Below are positions 23,690 to 35,865 of a stretch of 64,000 bases of DNA, one piece after another. Positions within the stretch are counted from its first letter, which is position 1. Every line of letters begins with the position of its first letter. The DNA lies in assembly GCF_954871325.1 (NCBI RefSeq), contig NC_088775.1:75555561-75619560 (forward strand), given 5' to 3'. Position numbers and translations under genes: made by a program. The stretch is from Gordionus sp. m RMFG-2023. Taxonomy: Eukaryota > Nematomorpha > Gordioida > Chordodea > Parachordodidae. The notes under the pieces are model-generated. The model saw only the letters and a list, made by a program, of their open reading frames with translations, was not told the DNA's origin and did no database searches.

Positions 23690-23830
23690 TTAATATTTAT
23701 ATTTTCATAATCATCCACATCATTTATCTCTCTCCCAATTCTTAATATGTCTGTAATAGTTATATTTTCATAATCATCCACATCATTTATCTCTCTCCCA
23801 ATTCTTAATATGTCTGTAATAGTTATATTT
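23690..23830. repeat. 63-bp tandem duplication within the gag fossil
   Basis: Two near-identical adjacent 63-bp units (ATATTTTCATAATCATCCAC start) lie within the Gypsy gag region. The unit length is a multiple of three. Confidence 0.85.
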
Positions 23831-24200
23831 TCTAATTTCGATATCTGCTTCCGAATTTTTCTATTACTTGACGATATTTTTATCCTCTCAATTATTCTCT
23901 CTTGATCCTTAAAATTGCATTTATTATTCAACTTACATAGTCTAGTTACCCATTTACCAAATGTTTCCCCTTTATTTTGAACGACTGCGTTAAATTCCGT
24001 TTTGTACGTGTCTATTGGTTTATCGGGATGTATTAGCCTGTATTTTTCCAGTAAAGTTTTCAAATCGTTGTAATCAGATGGAACGCAAATGGATTCCAGG
24101 TCCAAATAGTCTTCTTCTGGTAATCTTTGAATGAACGCAGCCTTTTCTGCCTCGGGAACCTGCGTGTCCTTTAATAAATTTTCTTTTTAATGTATGTAAT

Positions 24201-27200
24201 CAGTGGCGTAGACAAGGGGGGCCCCATCACCCCTCAAAAAATTTTTTTTTTAAATTTTATTTAAAAAACTGTTTCAATTTAGAAATAAAATAAATAATAT
24301 ATACGATATTAAAATGAAATATAATTTTATGAACTAATAAAATATTAAATAACAATTAAATATATATTGTAAATATATTTTTATTGTAAAAAAAAAAAAA
24401 ATTAGATATTTTAAATTTAATAATAAAATTTAAATTGTTAAACTAAATTTAGATAGTTTTTAAAATTTATATTTAATTCCCACATGGATATAAGAAAATT
24501 TTTACTAAATAAAGGTATATTTAAATTGATTTAGAAAATTTATGTAATTTGATTTAGAAATAACAAAATCCTCAAATGGCGATGGTAATGGTACTCACTT
24601 TTATAATATCTTTTATTTAAATCTTGCAATTAGAAATACAACCAACATACTCAGGGAAAACAAATGAGTTTGCTAAAATAAAATCATCAAATGATAATAG
24701 TATAATTCTAAATTATCATTTATAAGTTCTCTTAATTTTTTATAATTAGAAAAATTATGTATTATTAAAGAATCTGAGCTCTCAGTTGATTTGGCTGGGA
24801 AATCATCAAATGATAGTATGGTATTTTATAATATAATTGAGTTCTATTTTTTTATTTGTAAATTATATTTTCATTTTAGTTATTAAAATTTTGCAATGTG
24901 CTTTTAGTTATAACCCTTTTTTATATGAAAAGCTCATCATTTTGACTATTGTAAATTCCCAAATAATCTTTAGATATTACAACATTCACAAGCAGAGTTG
25001 GGCAGTATTGTGAAAACTTGTATCTTAGATAAAAACAAATAATTCCCTTCTATGTCTTACCCTGTCTTTTAAATTTGTAATAGATAACTTGAATCTTTAT
25101 TTAAGATATATTTTTAATAAACTATATCCTTTTCTTGTTGTGCTGCTCAGGTCTGAACTCTACAATTCACATTGAAATATATATTTTAAAATTTTAAAAA
25201 AAATATAGAAAATCAATGTCCTCAAAAAGATATTTCATTATACTTAAAATTTCAGTTTAAAAATGATAATTAAAAATTGTTGGCTGTGGAAAATATTTGG
25301 GCACCTGACAAATGCTATAAATTTCCATTGTCTTTGGATAAAAGAAATTTAACATTTCAAACATCGTGGCTTAACAAATTTAAGTGGCTTGCTTATTCAG
25401 CTAATGAAAAGGGAGCTTTTTGTAAAGTGTGCGTCATTTTTTCACCAAGATATGCTGGACCCGGGTTACAAAACTCAAAACATTGGTAAGTCAAGTATAT
25501 ACAAGATGGAAAGATGCTCTTGAAAATTTAATTATCATCATCAAAATAAATATCATCTCAATTCTTGTGAGATATCGATGCTTTAAAAGCCATCTCTATG
25601 AATCAAAAGATATCAATATCTAATGTATTGAATAAAAAAAAATTTGATATTGTTACAACCAACAGAGCCAGAATAATTATAATAATTGATGCAATCATTT
25701 GGCTAGGGAGGCAGGGCTTAGCATTAAGATCTCATAGAGTATCAGCTGGCCCCTTAACACTTTCATCTTCTCATAATGAAGGGAATTTTAAGGAATTGCT
25801 GAAACTTTTATGCAACAATAATGATAATTGTATAAAGCTTTTTGAAAGCTCGGCTAAAAATGTCACCTACCTTAGTCCATGCATTCAAAATGAAATTATA
25901 TCCATATGCAATAAGTTTATATTGAAAGAAATTTCTAAAAAAGTGAAAGCATCACCATTTTTTAGTGTTCTGGCGGATGAGACATCGGATGTTGGTAACA
26001 TAGAGCAATTCCATAGCAATAAGGTTTATTGATATGGAATCAGGTCAATATAAAATGAAGGAACTCTTTGTTCAATTTATTGAATTTACATGACACTAAA
26101 TCAGTGACGATAGCCAAAGAAATTTTAGCATCCCTTCAAGATCTAGATTTAAATTTAAATCTAATGAGAGGCCAGGGATATGATGGAGCTCCCTCAATGA
26201 GTGGTCATGTTAAGGGAGTGCAGTCAAGAATTAGAGAGCTTTATAGCACCGCTTTATATGTTCACTGCAGCTCACATTGCCTAAATTTGATGATATCCGA
26301 GGCATGTGAAATCGAGACATCCGGAACAGTTTACGTAAATTTTTTTTAATTTAATTGGAATTTATTAGATTTTATTATGTATTATAGATATCTTTTTATA
26401 ATTTAATATATTTTTCAAAATTTAGAAACAATATCGTCGGTTTGTGACTTTTTCACACCACCCAAAAAGAGACAGTTATTTATACGAACATTTGATGATA
26501 TTGATTCAAATAATCCAAAAAAAAAACTAAAACGATTTTGCCCAACTAGGTTTATCGAAAGACAACAATCAGTGAGACTCTTCACAGAATTATATGAAGT
26601 TATTTTTGCAGCACTCGAATCCTACGTATCCAGCAAAGAAAAGGATTCCTCAGATGCTGAAAATTGTTTACAGGCGATTACGAAGCCACAATTTTTAATA
26701 TCAATTCAATGTGTATATTTTTTATTTAATTATACTTATGATTTTAGCAAAATACTTCAAAAAATTAATTTGGATTTAAGAGAGGTTATGAATAGGGCAA
26801 AGGATATTGTTGAAATATTAACAAATATCAGAGAAAATGTGGATGAAAAATTTCATGATATTTACAAGAAAGTAAAGGAGATCGCTAATTTGTTTGGGAT
26901 TGAAATTTTTAAACCTAGAGTACTTTCTAGACAGTCAAATCGCTTAAATATTGATGCCTCTTCGATTGAGGATTTTTATAAAATAAATATTTTTATTCCC
27001 CTTATTGACACATTTTTATTTCAATTAAAAGAAAGATTTATTAGTCATAATTTTATTTTAGAAAGTTTTTATTTTCTTCTGCCGGTTGAGTATGAATTGT
27101 TGATTACACATGAAACGCGAGAGGATATTAAGAAAATCTCAGAGTTTTATTCTGATGATTTATCAGGATCGTATGATAAGTTACTTTGTGATGTCGAATT

Positions 27201-28251
27201 TTGGTATAAAAATCTCGACAGAATAGAGTACTCTTTGAGACCTAAAAATGCTTTGCAGGCTCTTTCCATGTGTAATTGCACTTTAGATTCCCTGCCAAAT
27301 ATCAAAACATTACTTTTTATTTTAGCTACTTTACCGATTAGTACCTGCACCAATGAAAGGTCTTTTTCAACTTTGAAAAGGTTAAAAACCTATTTAAGAA
27401 ATAGCACCGGTGAAAACCGTTTAAATGGATTAGCCCTTTTAAATATTTATAAGGAGATTATTCTAGATAAAAATTTGATTCTAGATGAATTAGCCAAATC
27501 TCAGAGAAAAGTAGACCTCTCTTTATAAATTCAAATCTATGATTATCATATTTTCTTAGTCATAAAATTTTTATATGCAAAACTTAATTATAATGAATTC
27601 TTAGTATGTATTTTTAATAAAAGTATTGCTTTTGCTATTTATAGATTATTTTGTATTAATTATAATTGTTAAATTATATTTTTTAAAATACCGTACAAGA
27701 ATTACTTATATTTTATTGAATTATATATTTTTTAAATATAGTTATTTACAATAAATTTTTAATATAATAATCTACATAAAAATTTCTACATTTTGAAATT
27801 TATTTTATTGCATATTATCATTAAAATAAATGCATAGTTAAATAGAGAGATTTTATTTATACTAAAGTATTTTAATAATAAATAAAATCTATATCTAAAA
27901 TTTAAAAAGAATTATTTTTAACACTCAATCAGGTATATTGAGTGATCTTAAAAATGTAAGGTTCGGGGAGCAAATTTTTTTCTTTCTAAACTATATGGAC
28001 TAATTTACAATTGACTAAACATAGATTAAATTTTTAGAATAATGTTTTCAGTGTTCAGTCGCTTATTAATCATAAATTTAGCCAAAATTGTTACTAATAT
28101 TTTTTTTATTCATGCTTGTTACTATAGTGATTAGACACTAATAAAGCACATAATATTGCCAATATTTAAAAGTAGAGTTTGGGGGCTTCGCCCCCCCCAA
28201 AAAATTTTAACCCCCCCCCCCCCCCATGGATAAATCCTGGCTACGCCACTG
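24201..28251 (+). mobile_element. hAT D with CAGTGGCGTAG termini
   Basis: The left end CAGTGGCGTAGACAAGG and right end CTGGCTACGCCACTG form the TIR. CAGTGGCGTAG is a terminal motif well known from animal hAT elements with TTF/DUF4371 transposases, and such a transposase is present. Inside each end lie G/C-runs (GGGGGGCCCC at 24217; a C-run at 28211-28225). The 8-bp flanks TATGTAAT and ATCTATAT do not match, so the target duplication has decayed or the flanks have been rearranged. It splits the leader/gag of the Gypsy fossil. Confidence 0.9.
25277..27528 (+). pseudogene. hAT D transposase (TTF zinc finger, DUF4371, hAT-C)
   Basis: 25277-25489 encodes a TTF-type zinc finger ('WLAYSANEKGAFCKVCVIFS'). 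25598-26032 and 26068-26339 carry DUF4371 landmarks: 'FSVLADETSDVGNIEQF' with a catalytic D, 'MRGQGYDGAPSMSGHVKGVQ' with the second, and 'YVHCSSHCLNLM'. A likely intron runs 26340-26425 (GTAAAT ... AAATTTAG). After it the frame is open for about 367 codons to 27528, with 'CPTRFIERQQSV' and the C-terminal 'LPISTCTNERSFSTLKRLKT'. About three frame breaks lie upstream of the intron; the second exon looks intact. This is a cut-and-paste transposase acting in the nucleus. Confidence 0.92.
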
Positions 28252-28676
28252 ATCTATATTGTTGTTGAATGTAGGATATTCTACATTACTTTTTACATTT
28301 GATAACGATTTTGTCATGATAAATTTATAAAATATTTTATTGTTACCTTTATTTAATTTATATGATTTACAATAATTGTTCTATAATGATTAAAAATTTT
28401 CATATCTTTTAGCATTTATAATAAATTTGTTTCCTTCATCATCTTCGGCTATAAACTTCTTGCATGTCTTCATTATCGTCATAATAAGCAACGTGAACGT
28501 AATTTGTTTGATGTATGTATGATGGTATATTTTTTATAAATCTGATAGTATAATTGGACGGTGTTAAAAAAAAATAATCATATATGGCTCTTTGGAACGA
28601 TGCTGCCACCATTTTAATTTAATGGAAGGCAACGGGAGATCTCTTCTTTGATTTTAAAATCTAATTTTATTATATA

Positions 28677-30293
28677 CAGTAATAATATGATTTGTTGTAA
28701 CACATTTTCACAATGTGAAAAAACATTCTTATATATTTGATATAATTTTTTTCAAATTTTTTTAATAATAAGAGTATTTATTAAAGAAGATTAACGTCAA
28801 AGTTATGAATCGAATATAATTTTTTTATGTTTTGGACCCAAGTTTAAGTGGGAAAATAAGAGTAAAAATTTTCTAAGATTTTTAGAATAATTTTTTTTTT
28901 AAATGCATTGTAAATTTTTTTTAAATTTGAAGTATTATTACAATATATTAATGTTACTTTTAGTTATCTAAAGAATGGAAATCAGGATGAAAATTCGAAT
29001 TTAGGGTTTTCAGATAATTCCTATTTTTTAAATATTTTTTTTTGGTTTTAAAATTAAATAAAATTTAAAATTTAATTGTTGTAGTTGCTTTTATTAACCT
29101 AAAATGACGCATACCAAAAATCATCGAGATGTGCCACCAACCATTCTACCCATAACGGAAGTCCCTACACTTCAATTTAACTTTCCGTAATTATTGTAAA
29201 AACTTGTTGAGAAAAATACATACTTTTTTAAAAAAACTTTTAAAAACTTGAAAGAAAATTTTGAGAAAAACATTATATTTTTAAAATCTTCTGGTAACCT
29301 ATGCACAATAGGAATAAGTGGATTGAAAAAATTCACAATAATAGATGGGGCTTTTACTGCTATAAAATTCAAGGCATAATGGATAATGCTCCTATACATC
29401 GAGCGAGGATAATTAGTGAGAATTATCCAAATATCATATTTTTGCCACCCTATTCGCCGCAATTAAATCCGATAGAAAATTTTTTCGGAGTAATTAAAAA
29501 TCAATATAGATCAAATTCTCCTAAACCCAATAACCGAAATGAAGTTATTTCAATTGTTACGAGTATTTTAGGCAATTATTTTACATATAATTTTTCAAAT
29601 TTTTATTCTCACACCATGAAGTTTATTGAAGAGGGAATTCGATGTATTCCTTTAAATGATTGAATTTGTAATTGATTTATATTGTGCAATATTTTATTTA
29701 CAAAGAATAAATAAATAATAAATGTTTTTTTTTATTTTGGTGTTTCGAATTGATCATAAAAAATTCTAAACAAATAAGAATTATCTGAAAACCTTAAATT
29801 CGAGTTTTCACTCATGTTTATTTAAGAAATTATTCAAATTTCTTATCCTGATTTCCATTCTTTGGATAGCTAAAAGTAAAATTAAAATATTGGAATAATT
29901 TTTTAAATTTAAAAAAGGTATTGTAAAAATCTTAGAAAATTTTTTTTATATAATATCTTTTAAAATTCTTATTTTTCCACTTAAACTTATGTCCAAAACA
30001 TAAAAAAACTATATTCGATTCATAACTTTGACGTTAGTCTTCATTAAAGTTTAAGAACTTTATAATTAAAATTTTTTTTTTGAATTCTCATTTTTCCACT
30101 TAAACTTGTGTCCAAAAAAAAACTATTTGATTCATAACTTTGATATTAGTCTTCATTAAAGTTTAAAAACTTTTAAAAATTTTTAAAAAATTTAATTTAT
30201 ATCAAAATGTTTTTTACAATAATTATGGAAAGTTATTTAACTATATAAGAATGTTTTTTCACATTATGAAAATGACAAATCATATTAATACTG
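28677..30293 (+). mobile_element. Tc1/IS630-like element with very long TIRs
   Basis: Ends CAGTAATAATATGATTTGT and inverse, flanked by TA on both sides (28675-28676, 30294-30295). The inverted similarity extends far inward, about 28677-29030 against 29770-30293, with shared blocks such as GAATGGAAATCAGGAT and GGTTTTCAGATAATTC. The right arm has an extra ~100-bp tandem duplication (29955-30070 / 30078-30180). It inserted in the 5' terminal repeat of the Gypsy fossil. Internal coding sequence is only a partial transposase. Confidence 0.9.
29301..29663 (+). pseudogene. Partial DDE_3 (Tc1/IS630) transposase
   Basis: The frame contains 'GIMDNAPIHRARI' (second catalytic Asp) and 'FLPPYSPQLNPIENFF' (third catalytic residue, Glu), the signature of DDE_3 superfamily transposases. 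The Asp-to-Glu spacing is 30 residues, four less than classic DD34E Tc1 enzymes. The N-terminal helix-turn-helix domain and the first Asp are absent, since coding sequence starts abruptly after the left inverted arm, so the copy cannot make a complete enzyme. The C-terminus ends naturally at a stop shortly before the right arm. Confidence 0.88.
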
Positions 30294-30421
30294 TATATCT
30301 ATATACAAAATTCTTGTCATTATATACATTCTTTATAATAGCGAATTTACATGTTAACAAAGTACATATGTCCTTTACAATTTCATTTTGCGTTACCAAT
30401 TTTTTTTATCTTTTATTACAC

Positions 30422-30620
30422 TGACCTTTTAAACTAAAAAAAATAATATTCAATTTTAATCTTAATTTGGTCATATATAACAATGTTCATAAAATATCAT
30501 AAAATATTAATAATGATAAATCCATTCAAAATCTAAAAATGTTTTTAAAGCCAACACCAAGATGTAGCAACAATATAAAAGATAAAAAATGGCTCTTAGG
30601 TTATTATTATTGTTTATTAT
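30422..30620. other. AT-rich remainder of hAT C interior
   Basis: No coding signal; probably hAT C DNA between two insertions. Confidence 0.4.
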
Positions 30621-32354
30621 TGAAAGAAACAAGAAATAATTAAGTTGTGTTTTATTTTAAATAAATTTTATTTCTACTTTAAAAAATAAAATAATCATAA
30701 TATGTATATCATCGACTGGTATATGTAACAAAACATTTAAATTAATACTCAATAAATTATTTTACAAATTTGAATAAAGAACACAATATGTAACAAAACA
30801 TTTAAATTAATACTCAATTAATTATTTTACAAATTTGAATAAACAACACTATTAACATTCCCCTCCTCGACAAAGCATCAAGTTGCTGCTCAGAGGGCGC
30901 ATAAGTCTGTCTGATGGCGTGAGTCCATACGTTTTTGTAGGTTAGAAAAGTTGCTGTACGTTATCATTATTATAAGGATCAAGTTTGAATATATGGAATA
31001 AAATTTTGGAATAAAAGAATTTGGAATAAAATTTTTGGAATGTAGAATAACATAAGAATGATAAATCAAAAAAAATTATATAAAATTTCGCGTTTTTTTT
31101 TTTTTAAATTTTGCGTTTTATATTTTATTAGTAGTGTTTTAATATTTAATTAGTAGCGTTTTAATATTTAATTTATTTTTATTTATTTTCAATCTCCGAG
31201 GTTAAAATATGCAAATATTATGCACATCCTCTTAAAAAAAATTTAAATTTCACACAATATTTTTCTAAAATAATGATGTTTAATTTTTATATAACCTTTT
31301 GTCTTCAAAAGCTTTATTTCAAAAACATTTTTATCATTTTATATGGTTTATTTTTAATTATATCTAAAAATTCATCTTTAGGTTTAGTTAATTTACAACA
31401 ATAGGTCATCATACAAGAAATAAAAAAAAATATCAATATTTCACTAAGAAATTGAGTAAATAATTTTTTAAGGCTTTTATGTGTTCAAATATGTCCATTA
31501 TTGATTTACATTTAAGTTATTTTAATAAGTAAATTTACAACATGCCTTTATCTTGGCATAAAATTTTAATTTAAAATAACTTTTCTTCTTACGTGGATTA
31601 GAATAATAAGTGACCATCATTGGTCTCACAATATAGAATTCATAACCTAACGTACAACTTCCATATTGGTTCTTTCTAGGTTGTCACATTAGGTTAGGTG
31701 CTGGTTATCATATTCCAGTCCAACATCCAGAGCCAGGACACCATGAAGAAAGAAACTTTTTGCATGAAAGTGCTAAGGTTTGATTCTAGGTCATCTCCAT
31801 AGATTAAGCAATCAACACAATAGGTAGTCATTACAATCATCACAATAGGTAGTCATATAAATAGAGTCATCTCAATGGATTAAGCAATCGTCACAATAGG
31901 TAGTCACCACAATAGGTAGTCATATAAATAGAGTCATCTCAATGGATTAAGCAATCGTCACAATAGGTAGTCAAATCAATACATAAGGTAGTCATCACAA
32001 TTTCGAATTTAATTTAATTTTTACTTTTTTATTTTAATTTTAGGCAAATTTTATATATTTTCTTCTTTTTTTTTTTAACAAAAACGTAACGGGGCGCCAT
32101 GAAAGAAACAAGAAATAATTAAGTTGTGTTTTGTTTTAAATAAATTTTATTTCTATTATAAAAAATAAAATAATAATAATCATAATATGTATATCATCGA
32201 CTGGTATATATACTGGTATATGTAACAAAACATTTAAATTAATACTCAATAAATTATTTTACAAATTTGAATAAACAACACAATATGTAACAAAACATTT
32301 AAATTAATACTCAATTAATTATTTTACAAATTTGAATAAACAACACTATTAACA
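30621..32354 (-). mobile_element. Non-coding LTR element (TRIM/LARD-like)
   Basis: Direct terminal repeats at 30621-30857 and 32100-32354 are nearly identical apart from an 18-bp length difference. In minus-strand orientation they begin TGTTAATAG and end CTTTCA. A perfect 5-bp target duplication ATTAT flanks the whole (30616-30620 and 32355-32359). The primer-binding site TGGCGCCC (32092-32099) follows the 5' repeat and fits tRNA-Lys priming. A purine tract GAGGAGGGGAA precedes the 3' repeat. The 1.24-kb interior has no open frame. The ends look whole and the repeats are similar, so it is fairly young. A shared GCGTTTTAATATTTAATTT motif links it to the Gypsy fossil at 61.4-64 kb. Confidence 0.88.
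31790..32000. repeat. Minisatellite, about 69-bp unit
   Basis: Three tandem units containing AATAGGTAGTCA and ATGGATTAAGCAATCGTCAC lie within the LTR element interior. Each unit has smaller internal repeats of CACAATAGGTAGTCA. Confidence 0.9.
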
Positions 32355-32420
32355 ATTATTATTCATTTAAAATTTTTACTGGTTTGTTAAATTAAAGCTT
32401 TATTTTGAAAGTTCAAAACC

Positions 32421-33532
32421 AGGGATGTGAATCCGGACCCGGACCCTCCTGGACCCTCGTATTTTGGCTGAACCCGGACCTGGAGCTGGACACTTTTAAA
32501 AAGTGGAGGGTCCAAGGGTTCAGGGTGTTAAAAATTTTTAACTTAAAATATTTTTTTTTAATTAATGTAAAAATATAATTTTTAAAAAATAATATAAAAT
32601 TTTTATAATAGTCACTTTAAAACTATAATTGATAAAGCAAGGGATGTTGTAAAATATATAAGAACTCCCACAATTGTTAGAATACTAAAATTCATGAAAA
32701 GGTAAATGGCAATTTTAGATTGCACAACACGTTGGTCCTCTATGTGTATGATGCTAGAGCGATTATTAAGTTTGAAAGATTTCTGTAATGATTTTATCAT
32801 AGAAACATGTGAAATCATTTTTCAGAAGATGATTGGAATCAAGTAAAAGAGCTTACTAGTGTGCTGGTTCCTTTAAAAATAACAACATTAAGAGTGCAAG
32901 CTGAACAATTATGTTTATCGGATTTTTATGGCATACCCAAAACTCTATTATTTACAATACATTGGTGGTTACAACAATATCTACAGGTTGTAGCTATAAC
33001 AATTATAATGATAACGATATTGATGATCTGGAAATTTTACTATTAGATAGAGAAAAAAAAATTAAATTATCATCTGATAGAAAGGAGCAAAAAATATCTA
33101 TTGTATCTTTAATAGAAAAGTTCTCGGAAGTTATGAGAATAAATAGAGATGCAAACATTTTAAAATTCTGGGAGAAAAATTCTTCAATATATCCAGAATT
33201 ATATACCTTTTCTAGAATCGTCATGGCTGTACCGGCGACACAAGGACAATAATTTATGTATTATTAAAATGACTATCTATTTTAGGTAAGCGTAGAACGT
33301 GGATTTTCATCGTTGATTAATTTACGTGGAAATCTGAAGAATGATATTTTAGAAGATATCATGATTGTGCGATTGAATAAAATATTTATAATATAAATTA
33401 TTTCGAATTATAAATGTGTATATATTGAAGTATAATAAAAAATGAATGAAAAAAAGTATTATTTTGAGTCATTATTTTTATGTTTCCTCTGAACCCGGAC
33501 CCTTTTTTTTTGTCGAAGGGTTCACATCCCTG
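32421..33532 (+). mobile_element. hAT E, short deletion derivative
   Basis: Ends CAGGGATGTGAATCCGGACCC and GGGTTCACATCCCTG form the TIR, and subterminal GGACCC/GGGTCC motifs recur at both ends. The 8-bp flanks TTCAAAAC and TTAACAAC agree at six positions, consistent with an old duplication. At 1.1 kb it is far shorter than a full hAT, but it still carries parts of the transposase. Confidence 0.85.
32600..33400 (+). pseudogene. hAT E transposase remnant
   Basis: Frame pieces include 'LDCTTRWSSMCMMLERLL' (the conserved D-x-x-TRW-S-x-x-x-M-x-E-R segment of hATs), 'FWEKNSSIYPELYTFSRIVM' and, after about 55 bases, 'VSVERGFSSLINLRG' with 'DIMIVRLN'. The last is the hAT dimerisation domain (LA-x-x-x-x-x-PATQVSVERAFS). 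The short stretch before VSVERGFSS ends in TTTTAG and may be an intron, though its donor is not canonical. The N-terminal and catalytic portions are deleted. Confidence 0.85.
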
Positions 33533-33539
33533 TTAACAA

Positions 33540-33860
33540 CTTAAATTTTAGTTTGTTTATTGCCAACTCTATTTTGAGATCTTTTTAATGTATAAACTTA
33601 ATATTTAATTTATTTAATTAATTATGTAAAACTTTATTTTGAAAGTTAAAACTAAATCAAATTTATAATTTGTTTCATTCCAACTCTAATTATTTTGATG
33701 TTTTAAATATCTTTTTAATGTATAAACTTAATATATAATTTATTAAATTAATTATTTAAAACTCTATTTTGAAATTTAAAACTAAATCAAATTTATAATC
33801 TGTTTCATTCCAGCTTTAATTATTTTGATGTTTTAAATTCTTTTTAATGTTTAAAATAAA
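33540..33860. repeat. Tandem repeat of about 130 bp
   Basis: Two and a part copies of a unit with ATCTTTTTAATGTATAAACTT and AAACTAAATCAAATTTATAA. The first unit begins before hAT E (32385-32420), so hAT E inserted into this array. Confidence 0.75.
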
Positions 33861-33889
33861 TATGAAATCTAATAGAGCGAAATTATGTT

Positions 33890-35330
33890 TTGATGTGCAG
33901 CTTAGATTTAATGCCATTTGATACTATAAACAATAAAGGAATATCAGATTTTCTAAAGGTTTTAAATTTATATAAAATGATTATTAAAATATAAATTGCC
34001 TAAAAAAATAGAAATATAAGATAATTGATTCCTCAGAATTGCCAAATAGGACAACCATTAGTCGGGGTGCACTAGACGATGTTAATTTATCTGTAAAGGC
34101 GTATGTTTTAAATCTGATTGATTCTGGACCAAAATTTTGTTCTATCACTTTTGACTTATGGACCGATCATTTCAAGCGTAGAAATCACATTTAGTCTTCA
34201 TCATTTATAAGAAAATTTTGATTTAAAATATTTTACTCAGAAATGTGACTCAAAAGTATACTGGGGGTACAATATTATCGAGATTGATAGTATTGAAGAG
34301 GAGTTCCATTTATAAGCCAAAATAATACATGTGGTAACTAATGCTGGGGCCAATGTCAAAAGAAGCGTCAGATTAGGTGATTATGAATTATTTATGCTTA
34401 GGGCATGGACTTATAATTTGGTTACAGTTGATGGCATAAAAAAAATTGCCAAAATTAATATTCTCATTAAAAAATTAGAGATATTATTTCAGCTATTGAG
34501 TAGCTGATTTGGAATGCTAAATTGAGCCTGAATATCGTAAATGTCTGTAGTCAATTTAAGAAACACATCATATCTTGGATATTGATGATTCTGATTCATA
34601 CCCCATTTTGATATGTCTGATGAATCGGATAATAGAAATGGCATTCACCAACCAATCTAATTAATAACAACTTTAAAATTAAATTGCCCAACCCGCTGGC
34701 ATAGCATATTATTATGCTAGAAAGTGTTTGCAGTGTAAACAAAATTTCTACAAATAATTTTCTAAATAAAATAGAAAACAATCTTTAAAACTCTTTAAGA
34801 TTGATGAGCTTTATGCAGTATTAAATCCATTTTGAGAGTCGGTGGAATTTCTTTCCTCTTAAAAAGGGTCGACAATAAACTTAGGGTTATTATTTCGCAG
34901 TGAAATAGAAGCTCATATACAAATCAATAGATCTGATTGCTCAGATATTATTTGTTAAAAGAAAATATGGAAAAAAAGCTTGACCATAGGTTTCCCATTT
35001 TTGAACTTCAAGTTATTTTATATTTTTATTAATAAAATTATATTTTAAACATTAGATATTAGCAACTCTACTTGATCCCAGATTTCAAAATCTTAAAGTT
35101 ATTTCAGAATATCGATAAATTTGAATTCTGAGTATATTTCATACTTTATATTTTGCTTGCATTCCAAATTTATTTTAATTATAATAAAAATCAATAGAAT
35201 ATCTCTTATATGTGTTGTTGATGTGACTCGATCTGAGTAAAAATGTCCTTACTCTATTTCTGAGATGAGAAAATACATAAATTTAAATTGGAGTGAGACA
35301 GGAAATAATATAATTTAAGGTCAATTAAAC
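33890..35330 (+). pseudogene. hAT C transposase remnant
   Basis: Plus-strand frame pieces include 'SRGALDDVNLSVKAYVLNLI' followed by 'CSITFDLWTDHFKRRNHI', the hAT pattern T-x-D-x-WT-D around the first catalytic Asp, and later 'ILATLLDPRFQN' near 35055 (L-AT-x-LDPRFK, typical of hATs). Many stops and frameshifts separate the pieces, so it is well decayed. Its position just inside the 35564 terminus and its orientation fit it being the transposase of the enclosing hAT C. Confidence 0.78.
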
Positions 35331-35726
35331 TATGTTAACAATGTGTTAGATAAAGATCGCCCCCAAAAAAATGTAATACATTGATTTATAAATTAAATTC
35401 ATTAAAAAATAAATTGATTTATAAATTAAATTCATTAAAAAATAAATCGATTTTTAAATTAAATTCATTAAAAAAAATTTTCAAATAAATATTGCGCCGC
35501 CGTACGCCGAAAAAAAATTAAAAAATATCGCCGCCGTCGATTGAGACATCGGCGCACAGGTCTAATTATACCTAAATTGTAGTCAAAATTGAAAAGTTTT
35601 AACATTTTTTTTTACATAAATTAATTTGAACAGCAAAAAATAAACAAAAGATTTCAAAAATCTTTTGAACTATGATCAAATCACATTATAAACGATTTAA
35701 TCACAAAGGCACCACACCACCTCATA

Positions 35727-35865
35727 TAAAAACAAAGATTAAAGGATTTATGCAAGTTTGTGTTTTTAAACATCCTCGTATTTTTATTTATGCGAGGAGA
35801 GAATTTTTAACTGCTACATATAAAAAATAAAGATCAAAGGATTTATGCAAGCTAATGTTTTTGAT
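35727..35865. repeat. Two-copy repeat, about 94 bp apart
   Basis: AAAGATTAAAGGATTTATGC at 35735 recurs as AAAGATCAAAGGATTTATGC near 35829, each followed by a GTTTTT-containing segment. The surrounding 35573-36099 is AT-rich with no gene. Confidence 0.65.

Larger units (their letters stand above)
20680..30421 (-). mobile_element. Ty3/Gypsy fossil with nested insertions
   Basis: Minus-strand Ty3/Gypsy element. Parts seen: 3' terminal-repeat sequence (20680-20848), RT ('FFYIDDLLITGD'-type box region) and protease-side pol up to about 21990, gag (23267-24200), leader (28252-28617) and 5' terminal repeat (28617-30421, itself split by the Tc1-like element). The two terminal-repeat copies share TAACGCAAAAT and GATCTC(T/C)CGTTGCCTTCCA blocks. 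RNase H and integrase are missing. It is broken in several places and old, as it predates three insertions. A primer site beginning TGGTGGCAGC follows the 5' repeat. Confidence 0.8.
20100..35564 (+). mobile_element. hAT C, inflated to 15.5 kb by nested insertions
   Basis: Left terminus TAGACCTATGCGCCG and right terminus CGGCGCACAGGTCTA are inverted over 15 bp with one mismatch. Immediately outside are ACTATACC (20092-20099) and ATTATACC (35565-35572), an 8-bp duplication with one mismatch. Both ends carry GCCGCCG-rich islands that stand out in the AT-rich background. A decayed hAT transposase lies near the right end (33890-35330). Everything between 20680 and 33532 can be explained as later insertions: the Gypsy fossil, hAT B copy 2, hAT D, a Tc1-like element, an LTR element and hAT E. 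What remains of hAT C itself is about 3 kb. Confidence 0.8.
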
